A stretch of 64,000 nucleotides of DNA, taken from the NCBI RefSeq assembly GCF_933775445.1, contig NC_065877.1, forward strand, positions 6,138,001 to 6,202,000, read 5' to 3'. A model generated the notes under the pieces. That model did no database searches and was not told the origin of the DNA. It saw only the letters and a list, made by a program, of their open reading frames with translations. A program made the position numbers and the translations under genes. Shown here piece by piece: positions 22,968 through 34,598 of this stretch. The first letter of the stretch is position 1, and every line of letters begins with the position of its first letter. This DNA is from Argentina anserina. Taxonomy: Eukaryota > Streptophyta > Magnoliopsida > Rosales > Rosaceae.

Positions 22968-24805
22968 GCGATTCAGGCAAATCGAAGAGGCGTTGGGAAT
23001 CCAACGGACTGTCACCGGGCTTTACGAGAGCCAGAACCACGACAAGCCTAATACCACCAAAAAGGCTAGGTCCAACAAGAAAGATATAGCCGGTACTAAC
23101 CGCGGGGCTGAAGAGGACGAGGCCAGAGGTGATGAGGCTGACAAAACAGATGCTGAGCTTGTCAAACTTGCAAGGAGGAAGAAGGTGAAGGCTAAGAAGG
23201 GAAAGTTCACGCTTGGAGGTTCCAAACGGTCGAACACTCCCGAGGTTGAAATTTTACAGAAAACATTGGCACTACTTCAACCAAGCGGAAGACAAGAGCG
23301 TCAACATCAGTTCTGTCACGAGCGGCGAGAGGAACATCGAGGAGAATCTGAGCAGGAAGTAGAAGAAGGTCGGAGCCTTACGAAGGAGCATGTTCAGAAG
23401 ATGATCCAGGAAAGTGTGAGGACCATTCATGGTCATGCTGCTGCGAACATATCGTATACAAGTCCATTCCCGGAGTGGGTGTCAGCATGTCCTTGGCCTT
23501 CGGGTTATCGTCCAATCAAGTTCCAGACTTTCTCAGGAGAGGGTTCCGAGAATGCTGCTGAGCATATATCACATTTTCACAGTGATTGTGGGCCATATGC
23601 ATCTGATCTAGTCTTCAAGATGAAGGCTTTTGGTTCATCGTTGTCAGGACCAGCGCTGTCTTGGTTTTCCAAGTTGGCACCAAGGTCCATTTCAGATTGG
23701 TCCATACTCGAGACGATGTTTAAAACGACTTTTGGAAGTGTTGAGCCTGAAGTGGATTTGTCATCTCTGACTTCCATGTATCAGCAGCCAATGGAATCGG
23801 CAGTGGAGTTCCTGAAGAGGTTCAAGGTTCAGCAAGCAAAGTGCAGAACACCGCTCGCGGAACATGATGCTATTCGCATCGCCATAAAGGGTTTGGAGAC
23901 CCGTCAGTGGGCCAAACATCATGATGCCTACTTTTCTAGTATGGCAGATTTAATGAACAAGGTAGGCTCCTACCAAGTGTTCCTCAGGGAAATGGAGGAC
24001 AGTGCTACAGTTTCGAAAGGTTCACCCGTGTCCTATCACCCTGGAACGTTGAAACCCACGCTATGCAGTTCCATCCGGAACTAAGAGGGTTTCTACTATC
24101 TACTCGCACGTAGATTCTTTCTACACTCCGTATCCATACGAAGAGCAGTGGGTCGAGGAAGTAGATGATGAAGTAGCTGATGTGGAGATAGCTGGAAGAC
24201 AGGCATTAAAGTCTAAGGCTTTGAAGATGTCCAGGGACCATGTCAGGATTTCTACAGCAGTATTCACCAAACTCGAGTATGATTCGTATACCTACAACGC
24301 TCACAAGGCTCCAGAGATTCTGGATGAGTTGTTCGCGAGTGGAAGAGTGAAGCATGACACTACAATGCCTACCGCAGCGCAGATTGAAGGGAAGAAGTAC
24401 TGCAAGTTTCACAACTTGTTCAATCACCACACAGCTGATTGTGTTAAGCTCAAGGATCAGTTGCAGACCTGGATTAACAAAGGAATGCTTGGGGTAGACA
24501 CTGAAAGAGCTGCAGCTTGGGTCGATGTTGATCCTTTCCCTACAGTGTCAATGGTGGAGGTTACGCCATTGATAACACCGTTGAAGACTCATTACCCTTC
24601 CAAGTTTGTTGAGTACATTTATGATGCGTCATTGGCTCATGAGATCTTGGACAAGCTTATTGCTGAGGGTGAAACCATTGTACCATGGACTGAGTTCCCG
24701 ACCGTGGAAGAAGTTAAGGTAAACGGTATTGTAAGTTTCATAACATTTGGACTCATGATACTCGTCTTTGCATACAACTCAAGGACCAGGTACAGCAGTG
24801 ATTAG
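22933..24805 (+). pseudogene. Tat-type Gypsy gag, with frame break
   Basis: The first frame (to 24084) is open from the LTR border and has no ATG before the charged N-terminal region. The retrotransposon gag domain lies at about residues 195-345, with P-I-K-F-Q-T-F-S-G-E-G, then F-x-S-S-L-S-G-P-A-L-S-W-F, then E-F-L-K-R-F. A break near 24080 moves similarity to the frame at 24182-24805. That frame has Y-C-K-F-H-N-x4-H-T-A-D-C, a variant zinc-binding motif, then V-K-L-K-D-Q-L. Gag forms the particle. The lack of ATG may reflect decay or an unseen upstream exon. Confidence 0.85.
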
Positions 24806-24813
24806 ATGAGGGA

Positions 24814-25707
24814 GTGTTGTCCTTTGCTTCAGATCCCGATCTGGGTTTGGAGGCAACAACGAAAGGAGTGCCCGTGGCGAAGGAGGTTGCGAGAGCCAAG
24901 CAATCTTACCCGGGTAAACAACGAAGCGTTGTTCAGGACAAGGAACATAATGTCGCAAAGGCAAGAACTTATGTTCTTTGCAATCGATGCAAGAAAGAGT
25001 GTTCCATAAATTGTGATAATGCTGACAGATGCGAGGAGTCGCGAAGGCATCGGAGGCCTCGCTCGCCGACAAATCTTTCTGAGAGAAAGAATTCCAAGAA
25101 AGCTAGAGTTCATACAGACACTTATGCTCAAGTGTTGAAAAGGCCTCACTCAGGTCTTGGCGGGGTCGTGAACATTCTTGGAGGGCAGCGAATCGGGACG
25201 AGTGTGCCAGAAGTTCAGGCTTCGCGCGAGGCACTACAACGTCCATACATATCGCATGCGTCGAGGTCACTAAAACCCGATGTCTGGTACGTTCAGGAGC
25301 ACGGCAGAGCTATGAAAGCTACGAAAACTCAGAAGAGGAATGTTCAGAAACGGTGGGGCAGGGCTAAGCGAATGTTAGAGGCGTATAACAGAGGTGAAAT
25401 CTCTCGCGATCAGCTAGAACAGCCACCTTGGCTGTTGCGAGAGATAGTTGAAAAACTTAGTTTCAAGCCATATGTACACATTCGCCGGAATGATCGCCAC
25501 AGGAGGGAGCCATACCCCAGGGAAAGCGTTCACAATCGAATTGAGCGACTAATGGAAACTGCTCCTAGACAAAGAGTTTCAATCCATGATAGGTTGTCTT
25601 ACGCGTCCACTGACAGCATAGCAACAAACAAACAACACACACAGGGTGTTTCTATTCAGCAAAAACAACAGCGGGGTAGTGTTGCTCGACCTGGGCAATC
25701 TCAATGA
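24814..25707 (+). CDS. Tat-type Gypsy gag-pol linker ORF, 297 codons
   Basis: This open frame follows gag and is rich in R, K, Q and S. It contains L-C-N-R-C-K-K-E-C, a cysteine cluster, and a basic stretch N-V-Q-K-R-W-G-R-A-K-R-M. Tat elements have a long, poorly conserved region between gag and protease, and this fits by position. I recognise no catalytic domain. It was probably continuous with gag and protease before stops arose. The start at 24814 is only the first in-frame ATG-like position. Confidence 0.5.
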   Translation: MLSFASDPDLGLEATTKGVPVAKEVARAKQSYPGKQRSVVQDKEHNVAKARTYVLCNRCKKECSINCDNADRCEESRRHRRPRSPTNLSERKNSKKARVHTDTYAQVLKRPHSGLGGVVNILGGQRIGTSVPEVQASREALQRPYISHASRSLKPDVWYVQEHGRAMKATKTQKRNVQKRWGRAKRMLEAYNRGEISRDQLEQPPWLLREIVEKLSFKPYVHIRRNDRHRREPYPRESVHNRIERLMETAPRQRVSIHDRLSYASTDSIATNKQHTQGVSIQQKQQRGSVARPGQSQ

Positions 25708-25809
25708 ATCCCTAAAAGGTCTGTAAGTAAGCCAAGCCACCAGGAGCCAACTCCAGAGGGAACCAAGTCACAGTTCGAATGGAAACTGAAGATCAAAGAA
25801 CCAGCACTA

Positions 25810-26694
25810 GTGGTTCCAACAGCGAAAGAGCCAACACTTGTGGTTCCTGAGGAAGTTGAGGCTGCGGCAGTAGTTATTCCTCCTAAGGCTCATCATGAGC
25901 AATCGCTAACGGAGTATCTTAGGAGCAAGTTCCCCTCGCGAACGCCAACTGGGTCCCTATCGGATGACAATATGGAAGAGTCAGGCGGTAATGGACAAGG
26001 GTTAGAGTTTTCTGGTCCAGAGGATGAGCTGGAGGAAGGTTATAATGAAGTAACGACCGCTACCCCAGACTGCAACATGTTTAATCTCTGTCATGGAGAT
26101 AGCTTTGAGGGAGGAAAGCCGAGGTTAGACGTTGTTCCTAGTTGCAACATAGGGTTCACTTTGTCCTCGAAGTATGCTATTCCATGGCCAATGCCATCTC
26201 ATATATTCATTGGAGATGAGACGCCTGCCCAGGAGGTGGGTACAGTCGCAGAGTTGTCATCTATAGAGGGGCCAACTGTTGAGAAAGACACGAGGAAAGA
26301 AGGAGCTGATACGTCTCACACGATGACAGAGCTCCAAAGATTCTTCATGGTGTTCACAAAGCCTACGGCGACCATGACTCAACACATTAAACCTTTATAC
26401 ATATCAGCTGAGATGGAGGGTAAGAGAGTGAACAAAATCCTCGTTGACGGCGGTGCAGCAGTTAGCATTATCACGGTGAAGACAGTCGAATCACTTGGTA
26501 TTGCGAAGGAAAAGGTTCTCAGTAGTAATCTCAAGGTCAGGAGTTTTGCTGGCAACTTAACTAAGACCTTTGGAGTTCTGATCCTCAAAGTCAAAATAGG
26601 ACCTTCTGAGCTGTTTCAGACGTTCTTCGTTACGGATTGCACTGCTCCATACAGCATCATACTGGGTAGGGATTGGATACATCGAGCTTACTGA
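25810..26694 (+). pseudogene. Tat-type Gypsy aspartic protease region
   Basis: The last third contains K-I-L-V-D-G-G-A-A-V-S-I-I, the protease active-site segment with D-G-G in place of the usual D-S/T-G. A-P-Y-S-I-I-L-G-R-D-W follows near the end, the second conserved protease motif. The first two thirds are acidic linker. A stop at 26692-26694 separates it from the 26758-26976 frame, which continues the linker to reverse transcriptase. It would process Gag-Pol; activity is doubtful. Confidence 0.8.
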
Positions 26695-27068
26695 ATCCCT
26701 TCTACTCTACACCAGGAAATGTTGATGTGGGATCCCGCAACTGATTAGACAGAGCTAGTGAGAGCAGATGATCGACCATACTCAGTCGCTTCCTGTATTT
26801 TGGATACAGAGTATTATTATGGTGATATGAGGCCTTTGGGAGTTGCCGGGATTGATACTAAGGGTCGTCCAGTTGGGGTGACTTCTACAGAATTGACACG
26901 ATGGGGTTTAGTACAGGTTAAAACAAACATAAATAGACATAGCTTCATCGTGAAAACAAACAGTAATCATCCATGAGTACATCACTGCCCAAGGAATGAG
27001 AGCAGGCCTATGTGTCCTTTTTCCAACGTTTATCTATTTACAGAGAGGAATAGGAGGCATAGGGGGCA

Positions 27069-28600
27069 GTGGCACTCGTTGAGTGCATTGAGGACGATTT
27101 GACTGAGGTTCAAGCAGAAGAGGAGTTCATTCAACCAGCACCAGCAGCTTTAGATAACACTCCACCTAAAGTAAAGGATCCCGTGGAGAAGATCAATTTG
27201 GGGACCACAGAGGAGCCTATGGAGGTTGGAATAAGTAAACACTTGGATGAGGAACTGAGACAACGTTTTGTGGAGTTGTTGCAGGAGTTCCGCGATTGCT
27301 TTGCTGAGAATTTGAGGACATGCCGGGCTTGTCAGCAGATCTGGTTTGCCATCGCTTGCCCATCATGGAAGGGTACAAGCCTGTACAACAAAGTCCACGA
27401 CGAATGAGTGCAAACACAGCAGCAGCAGTCAAGAAAGAGGTTCAAAACATGTTCCAAGCCGGTATTATCCAACCAGCTAAATATTCCCAGTGGTTATCGA
27501 ACATAGTACCGGTTCGGAAGAAAAATGGCAAGATTCGCGTGTGTGTAGACTACAGAAATCTGAATGCCGCGACATCGAAAGATGTCTATCCCACGCCCGT
27601 GGCAGATATGTTGGTCGATGCGGTCGCAGGACATGAACTACTATCTTTTATGGACGGCACAGCTGGTTACCACTAGATTCCTGTTTATGAACCGGATAGA
27701 CACAAAACATCATTTCGATGTCCAGGGTTCACTGGAGTGTTTAGGGCTGGGCAGAAAGCCCGAAGAAGAAAAAAACCCGGACCGGACCGACGGGCCTGTC
27801 CGGGCGGGCCGGGCTTTTTTCCGGGCTCATATGTTGTCAAGTGATAAACGGGCCGGGCTTTGTTATGTCCGAGCCGGTCCCAGGCCTTCAAATTTTTAAA
27901 CAAAAAAACCCGGAAACCTGGGAAATTAGATGTTATTATGTAATTGGCTTTCGTAAGTAATCCTAAACTTATAGAATAGATACAATGACACTAGAACATA
28001 ACCACATAACCCTAAACTTAACTAATTCCAATCCCATGATTCCCATTGTCGTCGCCTTGCACTGACGATTCGCCGCCAACCAGCCAAAAACAGAGTTAGG
28101 CCCGGAAACCCGGGCGGGCTCGGCCCGGATGATATCGGTCCGGGTTTTATCCGGGCCCTGCAATTAACTGACCCGGGCCGGGTTTTACCCGGGCCCTGAT
28201 TTTTTATGAACAAAACTCGGCCCATCATACTACAACCGGGTCGGGCCCTAAAAAAACACCCGGGCCAGGCCCGTGCCCAGCCCTAGGAGTGTTTGAATAT
28301 AACAATATGCCATTTGGTTTGACCAACGCGGGGGCTACATACCAGCGAGCAATGAACCTGATTTTCCACGATGTGTTGGGAGACATTCTCGAAGTATATA
28401 TTGATGACGTGGTGGTCAAGTCTAAGAAGAAAGAAGATCACATCGAGAATTTGCGAACAGTGTTCACCAGGATGAGAAAGCACAAGCTCAGGATGAACCC
28501 GGCTAAATGCATTTTTGGGGTTCGAGCAGGAGACTTTTTGGGTTTCATCGTGCATGAAAGAGGTATTGAGGTCGCGGAGGATAAGGCAAAAGCGTTCTAG
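27069..28600 (+). pseudogene. Tat-type Gypsy reverse transcriptase, split by a MITE
   Basis: The N-terminal half (27320-27676) contains W-L-S-N-I-V-P-V-R-K-K-N-G-K-I-R-V-C-V-D-Y-R-N-L-N and L-S-F-M-D-G, with the first catalytic aspartate. A stop follows at 27674-27676. The second half (28289-28600) has M-P-F-G-L-T-N-A-G-A-T-Y-Q and Y-I-D-D-V-V-V-K-S-K (YIDD at 28397-28408). Bases 27742-28285 are a hAT MITE. MITE plus duplicated target is 552 bp, a multiple of three, so the two halves are in the same frame. The stretch 27069-27407 holds the linker in another frame. Confidence 0.88.
27742..28285. mobile_element. GC-rich hAT-type MITE inside reverse transcriptase, 544 bp
   Basis: The ends are TAGGGCTGGGCA and, reverse-complemented, TAGGGCTGGGCACGG. 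The flanking ggagtgtt is duplicated exactly (27734-27741 and 28286-28293), the 8-bp length of hAT insertions. Subterminal regions are rich in cccgggc and gggccggg motifs on both strands. No transposase. Confidence 0.93.
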
Positions 28601-29230
28601 AAATGCCGGCACCAAGGAACAAGAAGGAACTTCAGAGTTTGCTTGGGAAAATAAACTTCATTCGACGCCTCATTTCTAATTCCGTTGGCAAAACCGCAGT
28701 CTTCTCCCCTTTGCTGAAGCTTAAGAAGGATCAGGAGTTTCAATGGGACCTGCGTAACAGGTAGCTTTTGATAAAATCAAAGAATACCTTACTCATCCAC
28801 CTGTTCTTCGACCCCCACGGCCTGGAGTACCATTGAAGCTATACATCTCAGCATCCCCTTACTCAATTGCAAGACTCTTAGCACAAGATGGTGATGGAGA
28901 GGGGGGCAAGAAGATTGAGCATGCGGTTTATTACCTGAGCCGAACCTTATTAGACACTGAAACTAGATACTCGCCAATTGAGAGGTTGTGCTTAGCTTTG
29001 TACTTTACTGGTACTGAGCTCCGCCATTACATGTTGTCCTTCACTACAATGGTGGTGGCACAAACGGATTTAGTGAAGTATATGCTTACTAGACCTATGC
29101 TTAGGGGTCGGATTGGCAAGTGGATCTTGGCGTTATCAGAGTTTTCTTTACAGTATACACCTTTAAAGGTGCTCACAGGACAGGCAGTGTTCAACTTTTT
29201 GTTCCACTTTTTGTTTCCTTTGTTCATACT
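28601..29230 (+). pseudogene. Gypsy RNase H (first, reverse-transcriptase-linked)
   Basis: After a stop at 28598-28600, similarity continues through K-N-K-K-E-L-Q-S-L-L-G-K-I-N-F-I-R-R (about 28617-28670) and into the frame starting near 28833. That frame has L-Y-I-S-A-S, A-V-Y-Y-L-S-R-T-L, E-T-R-Y-S-P-I-E-R and the F-x-T-D-L-x-x-Y-M-L-T-R-P segment. The D expected in the first motif is S here. It degrades the RNA strand of the hybrid. Confidence 0.8.
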
Positions 29231-29575
29231 CAGCCTTGGGTTCTATATTTTGATGGTAGCAGCACTGATCATTTTTCAGGAGCGGGTGTTGCATTGGTTA
29301 ATCCTTCCAGAGTAAGACATTGTTACTCTTTTCAGTTAGAATGGAAGTGCACTAACAATCAGGCAGAATATGAGGCCATCATCATTGGCTTGGAGCTGTT
29401 GCTAGATCTGGAGGTCACCGAGGTAGAGATATTAGGTGATTCACTCCTAGTTATTAACCAGCTCAAGGGTGTCTATAAGTGCAACAATTTTACATTACTT
29501 CCTTTTTGGGAGCGAGCATCAGAATTGTTAGAGCAATTTGCAGACGTGGTGCTTGATTATATTCCTCGAGAATGA
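29231..29575 (+). pseudogene. Second, plant-type RNase H domain
   Basis: The frame (within 29120-29575) contains W-V-L-Y-F-D-G-S-S, G-A-G-V-A-L-V-N-P, N-N-Q-A-E-Y-E-A and I-L-G-D-S-L-L-V-I-N-Q. The three acidic positions of an RNase HI fold (D, E, D) are present. Such an extra domain after the first RNase H is a hallmark of Tat-lineage Gypsy elements. It ends D-Y-I-P-R-E and a stop. The frame differs from the first RNase H, so at least one shift lies between them. Confidence 0.85.
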
Positions 29576-31026
29576 AATTTCGCTGCCAATGAATTAGCAC
29601 AGCTGGCTACGGGCATTCGTTTGGCAGATGGCGTTCGCGAGAGGATTTTGAAGGTTCAGAGACGCATATTACCTTCCTTTATGGCAAGGAAAGAGGTTAA
29701 CAATGAATGATTGGTAACGGTTATTGATCCCATTGATGTAGATTGGCGGCAACCAATTATCCAGTACCTCACTGATCCTTCCGCACCGGTGGACAAGAGG
29801 GTTAGATATTTTGCTACTAACTATGTCCTTCGAGGCGGTGAGCTATTGCGCAGGACAGAAGATGGCTTGTACCTGCGATGCATCTATGGAGCTGAGGCTA
29901 AGAGGTGCTTACGCGAGGTTCATTGTGGCAATTGTGGTTCTCACCAAGCTGATCCAAAGATGCGGTGGCTCATTCGCCGATATGGTTTTTATTGGCCTAC
30001 CATGCTTAAGGATTGCATCAGCTTCGCGCATGGGTGCATTGAATGTCAAATGCATGGACCAGTCCAGCATGTGCCTGACGTTCCCCTGCAACCAATAATT
30101 AAACCTTGGCCAGGTCACGGATGGGCTTTAGACTTTATTGGGGAGATTCATCCCAATTCTTCTTTACAACACAAGCACATTCTACTGGCTACAGACTTCT
30201 TCACTAAGTGGGTCGAGGCTATACCAGTCAGGACGACTTCTTCGGAGGTGATCACTAATTTTATCTTTAAATATATTATCACTAGGTATGGCATTCCAGA
30301 ATGTTTGGTGGCAGACAGGGGGCAGGTTTCATGGCTGAAAGGACTCAGAAATTCTTAGCTGGCTATGGGATCAAGTTTTTGCATTCCAGTCCTTATTATG
30401 CTCAAGTGAATGGCCAGGCAGAAGCTAGCAACCGCGTCGTTATGTCTATACTCAAACGAATGTTAGATGCAAATCCGCGATCTTGGCATTCAGAGTTGGA
30501 TCACATATTGTGGGCTTATAGAACTTCCAAACGTACGCCAACTGGTACTACACATTATGCGTTGATGTATGGACATGATGTTGTACTTCCTATGGAACTT
30601 AACGTTCAGTCGCTGAGGGTTCGCGAGCAGCACCAGTTGATTGGTGAGGACTATGTTCAAGCTATGTATCAAGATCATGAGGACTTGGATTCTCGCCGGA
30701 TGGAAGCTCTCAACAGCCTTATTGCAGAAAAGAAAAAGATAGCACGGCTATATGACAAACGCACGAGAGGACGCTGCTTTGGAGTTGGAGACTTAGTTTG
30801 CAAAGCTTGTTTGCCGTGTGGTGAGTGAGTTGATGGTCGTGGTAAATGGTTTGCTAAATGGGAAGGTCTTTTTGTGATTGATCGCGTACTGGGCAAAGGC
30901 GCCTACGACCTTCGCGATATCGATGGGAATGCCCACAGAAATCGCATGAATGGTCGCCATCTTAAGAAGTACTTTCCTAGTGTTTGGGAGTATGAATATC
31001 CACCGGCAGCGGTGCAAGCAACATAG
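29576..31026 (+). pseudogene. Gypsy integrase, frameshifted
   Basis: The frame 29711-30358 has the HHCC zinc-binding region (G-N-C-G-S-H-Q ... C-I-E-C-Q), then W-A-L-D-F-I-G, the first catalytic aspartate. The second appears as C-L-V-A-D-R-G, with a break right after it. Similarity resumes in 30301-30828 with H-S-S-P-Y-Y-A-Q-V-N-G-Q-A-E-A-S-N-R, holding the catalytic E. A stop at 30826-30828 precedes the C-terminal segment ending L-K-K-Y-F at about 30975; the frame closes with TAG at 31024-31026. Integration into host DNA is the known role. Confidence 0.88.
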
Positions 31027-32347
31027 CTGGTATTCGGACCTAGTGTTTCCTTGAGTTCCATTCTTTCAACCAAGTAAATAGGGGGCAACACCATGGATAC
31101 TCAGTGCGATCGCGAACTCAGAAATTTTTGTAGATTCGCGAACGTTACTGACGGTCGCGAACATTTTTCCTACCGGTCGCGAAAATCAGAATTTTTTTTT
31201 TCGAAACTACCGAGTTTCTGAAACTTTATGAGTTTCTTAATCATGCTCCGGCATTTTTTGTAACACGTTGGACCAATATTGGTTGTCCAGAATTGGTTGT
31301 AACTTTTGTTACGCAACAATAAAACAGTACAAGTGTTTTTATGAAACAAATTGTGTTCTATTCATATGGCTTTGTGGCCAGGAACTTCGTACGAGATCTA
31401 TACTATTACAGGTGAGCCTTAACATGCTCTGATACCATCTATGCTAGGTGGAAAGGTCTTCGCGATTCCTCCTGTTCATCCTACCATCGCGAGAAACTCG
31501 AGATTAAGCTGCACCAGTTGAAGGCCAAACATAGGTTCTAATTGGAAAGCTGGTGGTAGCATGAGGGATCTAGAGCCTTGATTTGTACACTTCTCCTGAT
31601 GTTCCTTCAAAGAAGGGAGATTTGAGGATATTACACATAGGAGGTACAACAGCTCGCGTCGCGTATCAAAAGAGGTACGTAACGAGCATGATGTACCTAT
31701 TGGCTCTGGTCCTGGATTTGGCAGCCTGCTTCCCGATGCTCGGCGACTAAACAATGATGAATATGCCGCAGGAAGGGCTGCATTTTCCTCTCTCACTTGT
31801 AATCCTTCACTAGGAACAACCTTTAATGCAGGGCAGATCCCTAGTGTTGAACTACAAAGAAGGGGGATGTGAGGGTGGAATAAGACTCTCACCTCACATT
31901 TGAGGGTAGAATAAGACTCTCACAAATTGCTACTGAGATTGCAAATCTGGGGGATAACATTTAAGAAACCTAAGGGGTTTCGAAGGAAGAAATGGAATAG
32001 ACATGGTTGGAGGCTGCAGAAGAGAGCGTTGTGTGTTCTTTCCTCATGGTTTCGTTTTATAGCAGAAGAAACTTAGATTCAAGGGTTGAGATTAGAGATA
32101 CGGATTTGGAGATCACACCCGGGATTTATTGCAGCAATAATGGTCAACCTGAAACGGTTTGTGTGTTTCCCAGTATTGATTGCTCCTGTTTACGAGGGTT
32201 TGCATGCAAACTTGCACGGTGACGAGTTGAGTTGGGCTCTGGCCGTGGGCCTTTAGTTGGGTTTTTGACGAGTCAAGGAGATTCGAGTAGGGGGAGCAGA
32301 CAGAGATAAGTTGCAAGTCTTACTACTAAAATACTTTGATGTTCAAG
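31027..32347. other. Noncoding spacer between integrase and the antisense gene
   Basis: The region carries a cluster of cgcgaa-type motifs (about 31106-31182). On the minus strand at 31426-31437 it has TGGTATCAGAGC, identical to the initiator-Met primer site of Copia elements. The minus-strand ORF at 31476-31892 has no recognised domain. It is probably the shared 3' untranslated zone of two converging transcripts. Confidence 0.5.
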
Positions 32348-34598
32348 TTACATTCTATGTCTAACAAGGCGAATATCTAAGAGGAGCTTTCCAGTATCGT
32401 TAGCTTTGTCGCATATCAGGTTGTTGAGCCTCCTCTCTTCAGCCTCAGAAACCGCCAGTTGCCTTTTTCGCTCCAGTATCTGGGGTACAATACTTCTTAT
32501 TTCTTCCTCCACAGCCTTGAGCTCTCTACCTTGCTCAGCTTCAAGCTCCGCAATCTGTTGCCGCAATACACTGATTTGTTGCGAACGGCTGGTCTTGGCG
32601 TGATGAAGCTTGGTCTTAAGTTGAGCAGGGCTTTGCGTAATAAAGTGTCTGGCATCAGCGTTGTGTTGCGACAGACTCTGAGACTGGTTCCTCAAGGTGT
32701 GGCATTCTTCAATGAGGCATAGAATGGTGCTCAGTGCCTGTTCAACATTCGCGACTAGGCTGGGATCAGGTGAGTGTAGTTTAAGGTAGCGAAGGGCGTC
32801 TTTCACCTTAACCAGACGAGCTAGATCAGTTAGATCTTCAGAGGATAGTTCCGCAAGTTGCGCCCGGGCCTGGACAAGCTCTTGAGACTCTAGGGACATT
32901 AAGGGGCTAGCCGGAACCAGCATATCATTTAGAAGATCTTCCAGAGAAGGACTAGGATGATTCCCTGATGGATCAACAGCAGGTGTGGATCTAGAGGTTC
33001 CAACAGTTGGTGCAATTGGCAGGTTGGAAGTAGTCGCGATTGCCACAACCTACAGAGAGTAAAGAACAATTAATAAGATAGTTAAGTGTTTACAAAGGGG
33101 AGCAGAAACATATAAACCAGGAAGTGATTAAGGGTTTTACCCCATCAGATTGATAAGAGGGAGCATTGTTGCCCGAAAAGGGTTGTGGTGCAACATCAAG
33201 GCTTGCTGGGGCCGCATTCGCGAAGGGACGATCCACATCTTTATCTTCTGGGTGAGAGATAGTCACACCTTCTTCATCTCCTACCTCATTCTCCATAATT
33301 TGAGTTGAAGAGGAGTGCGAGATCGCTGCTGTGGGGTTGATTGATATTTGCGGCTCCAAGGTCTGAGTGCTCGCCACCATGAAAGGGGGAGTGGCTTGAA
33401 TGGGTTCTTGGTACACGACCACAACTTGTTGGATAGCAATCGCGACTTCTGTGGTAGGCGACTGAGCGTCAACATGAACTTGTGTTAGAGACTAGGAAGG
33501 ATATCATTGATCCACAAACGAACAATATAAGATAAATGAACTACATCCTAGCAAATAACAAAGTGTTGCTTTGGGAGCAACAGTGTGTTTAACTACTTAC
33601 ATAAACGTCTTCCATCGCGGTTGCGGCAGCTTGAGTGGTGGACAGAGGTGGTGAAGTTGAGTTCTCGTGAACCTACAAGTCAGATAAGAATCAGTCAAAG
33701 TGGTTCATGAATGTATCGCTAGTTGGAACAAATAAGGTGTTCCTTTTACCTCACTTGTTGTCTCTGGGTTGCTGGTCCCAGTCACTGGCTCAAGGATGAC
33801 CTGGTTGGTTGCTGCCCGCGGTATTGCAGCAATCGCGAGCGGGGCAGAGGGGCTAGAGGCAGCTATTCTTCTCCGCTGAGTCAGCTGAGGGTCACAGATG
33901 TTGGTTAGCGGCGAAAATTTAGCACCTTTTAAGAAAATAAAATAGGAGTGAGGACTTACAGGATTGAAGTCTATGGCGTCATGATCATCCTCGTCGTTAT
34001 CAGGGCTAGGGGCTGTTCTTCCTCGCTTACGGCCTTGGGAGGAGGAAGCACCAGCTGTATTCTCAAAAACCTGCAACATGAACCAGTTAGTGGTTTTTCG
34101 TCAGTGTTGGAATAAGAACTTTAGGAGTTTGAAGAGGCGTTAGGAGTTTACCTCTGAAGGAACGATTCTGACAGCATTTGGAATAACTGTCCGCAGCAGA
34201 TCCTCATCACCAGGAACCTCAGGATCCTCCTGCAAGTATCTTCTGAGCCCCGTCGAGAAGATGTATTGAAAGATGACTCTCGAGCGTTGTTCCCACTGGC
34301 CAGAGTTGATCTTCGCCCACCATTGAGGATAGGCTTTGTCGACGCGAAAGCAGCAAATGATACTCCCACTTGCTATCACAAGAAGGGGAGTAGGTTGCAA
34401 CTGAGACGGGGGCTGGTGCCCAGGATTAGTGTCAGTAACGGGGACCAGGGGGCGTCGCCATGAGGAAAACAGGTTCAGACTCTCAATGGGAGGGAATGGA
34501 ACCATTTGAATCATGCCTAACTGCATCGCGAATAGATGGGGGGCATAGAGTTCTACTCCATTGCATGGATGTCGCGGTAAGTCCGCCATAGATACAAC
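32348..34598 (-). CDS. Antisense gene, 3' exons (coiled-coil region)
   Basis: Six open segments follow in the same frame as the plant-mobile-domain ORF, after its TAG at 34599-34601: 34598-34152, 34070-33960, 33884-33750, 33672-33601, 33491-33141 and 33049-32348. The five gaps are 75-109 nt, start GT and end AG (gtaaac, gtaagt, gtaaaa, gtaagt, gtaaaa donors). Every segment is a multiple of three, so all introns are phase 0. The first continues the mobile-domain protein, the middle ones are rich in S, T, P and acidic residues, and the last has a long heptad-like coiled coil (residues about 95-215 of its 233). Splicing is inferred from sequence only. Confidence 0.7.

Noticed and set aside
31476..31892. 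Minus-strand 138-codon ORF downstream of the antisense PMD gene
   Set aside because: No domain recognised and it lies beyond the stop of the spliced gene; left as spacer.
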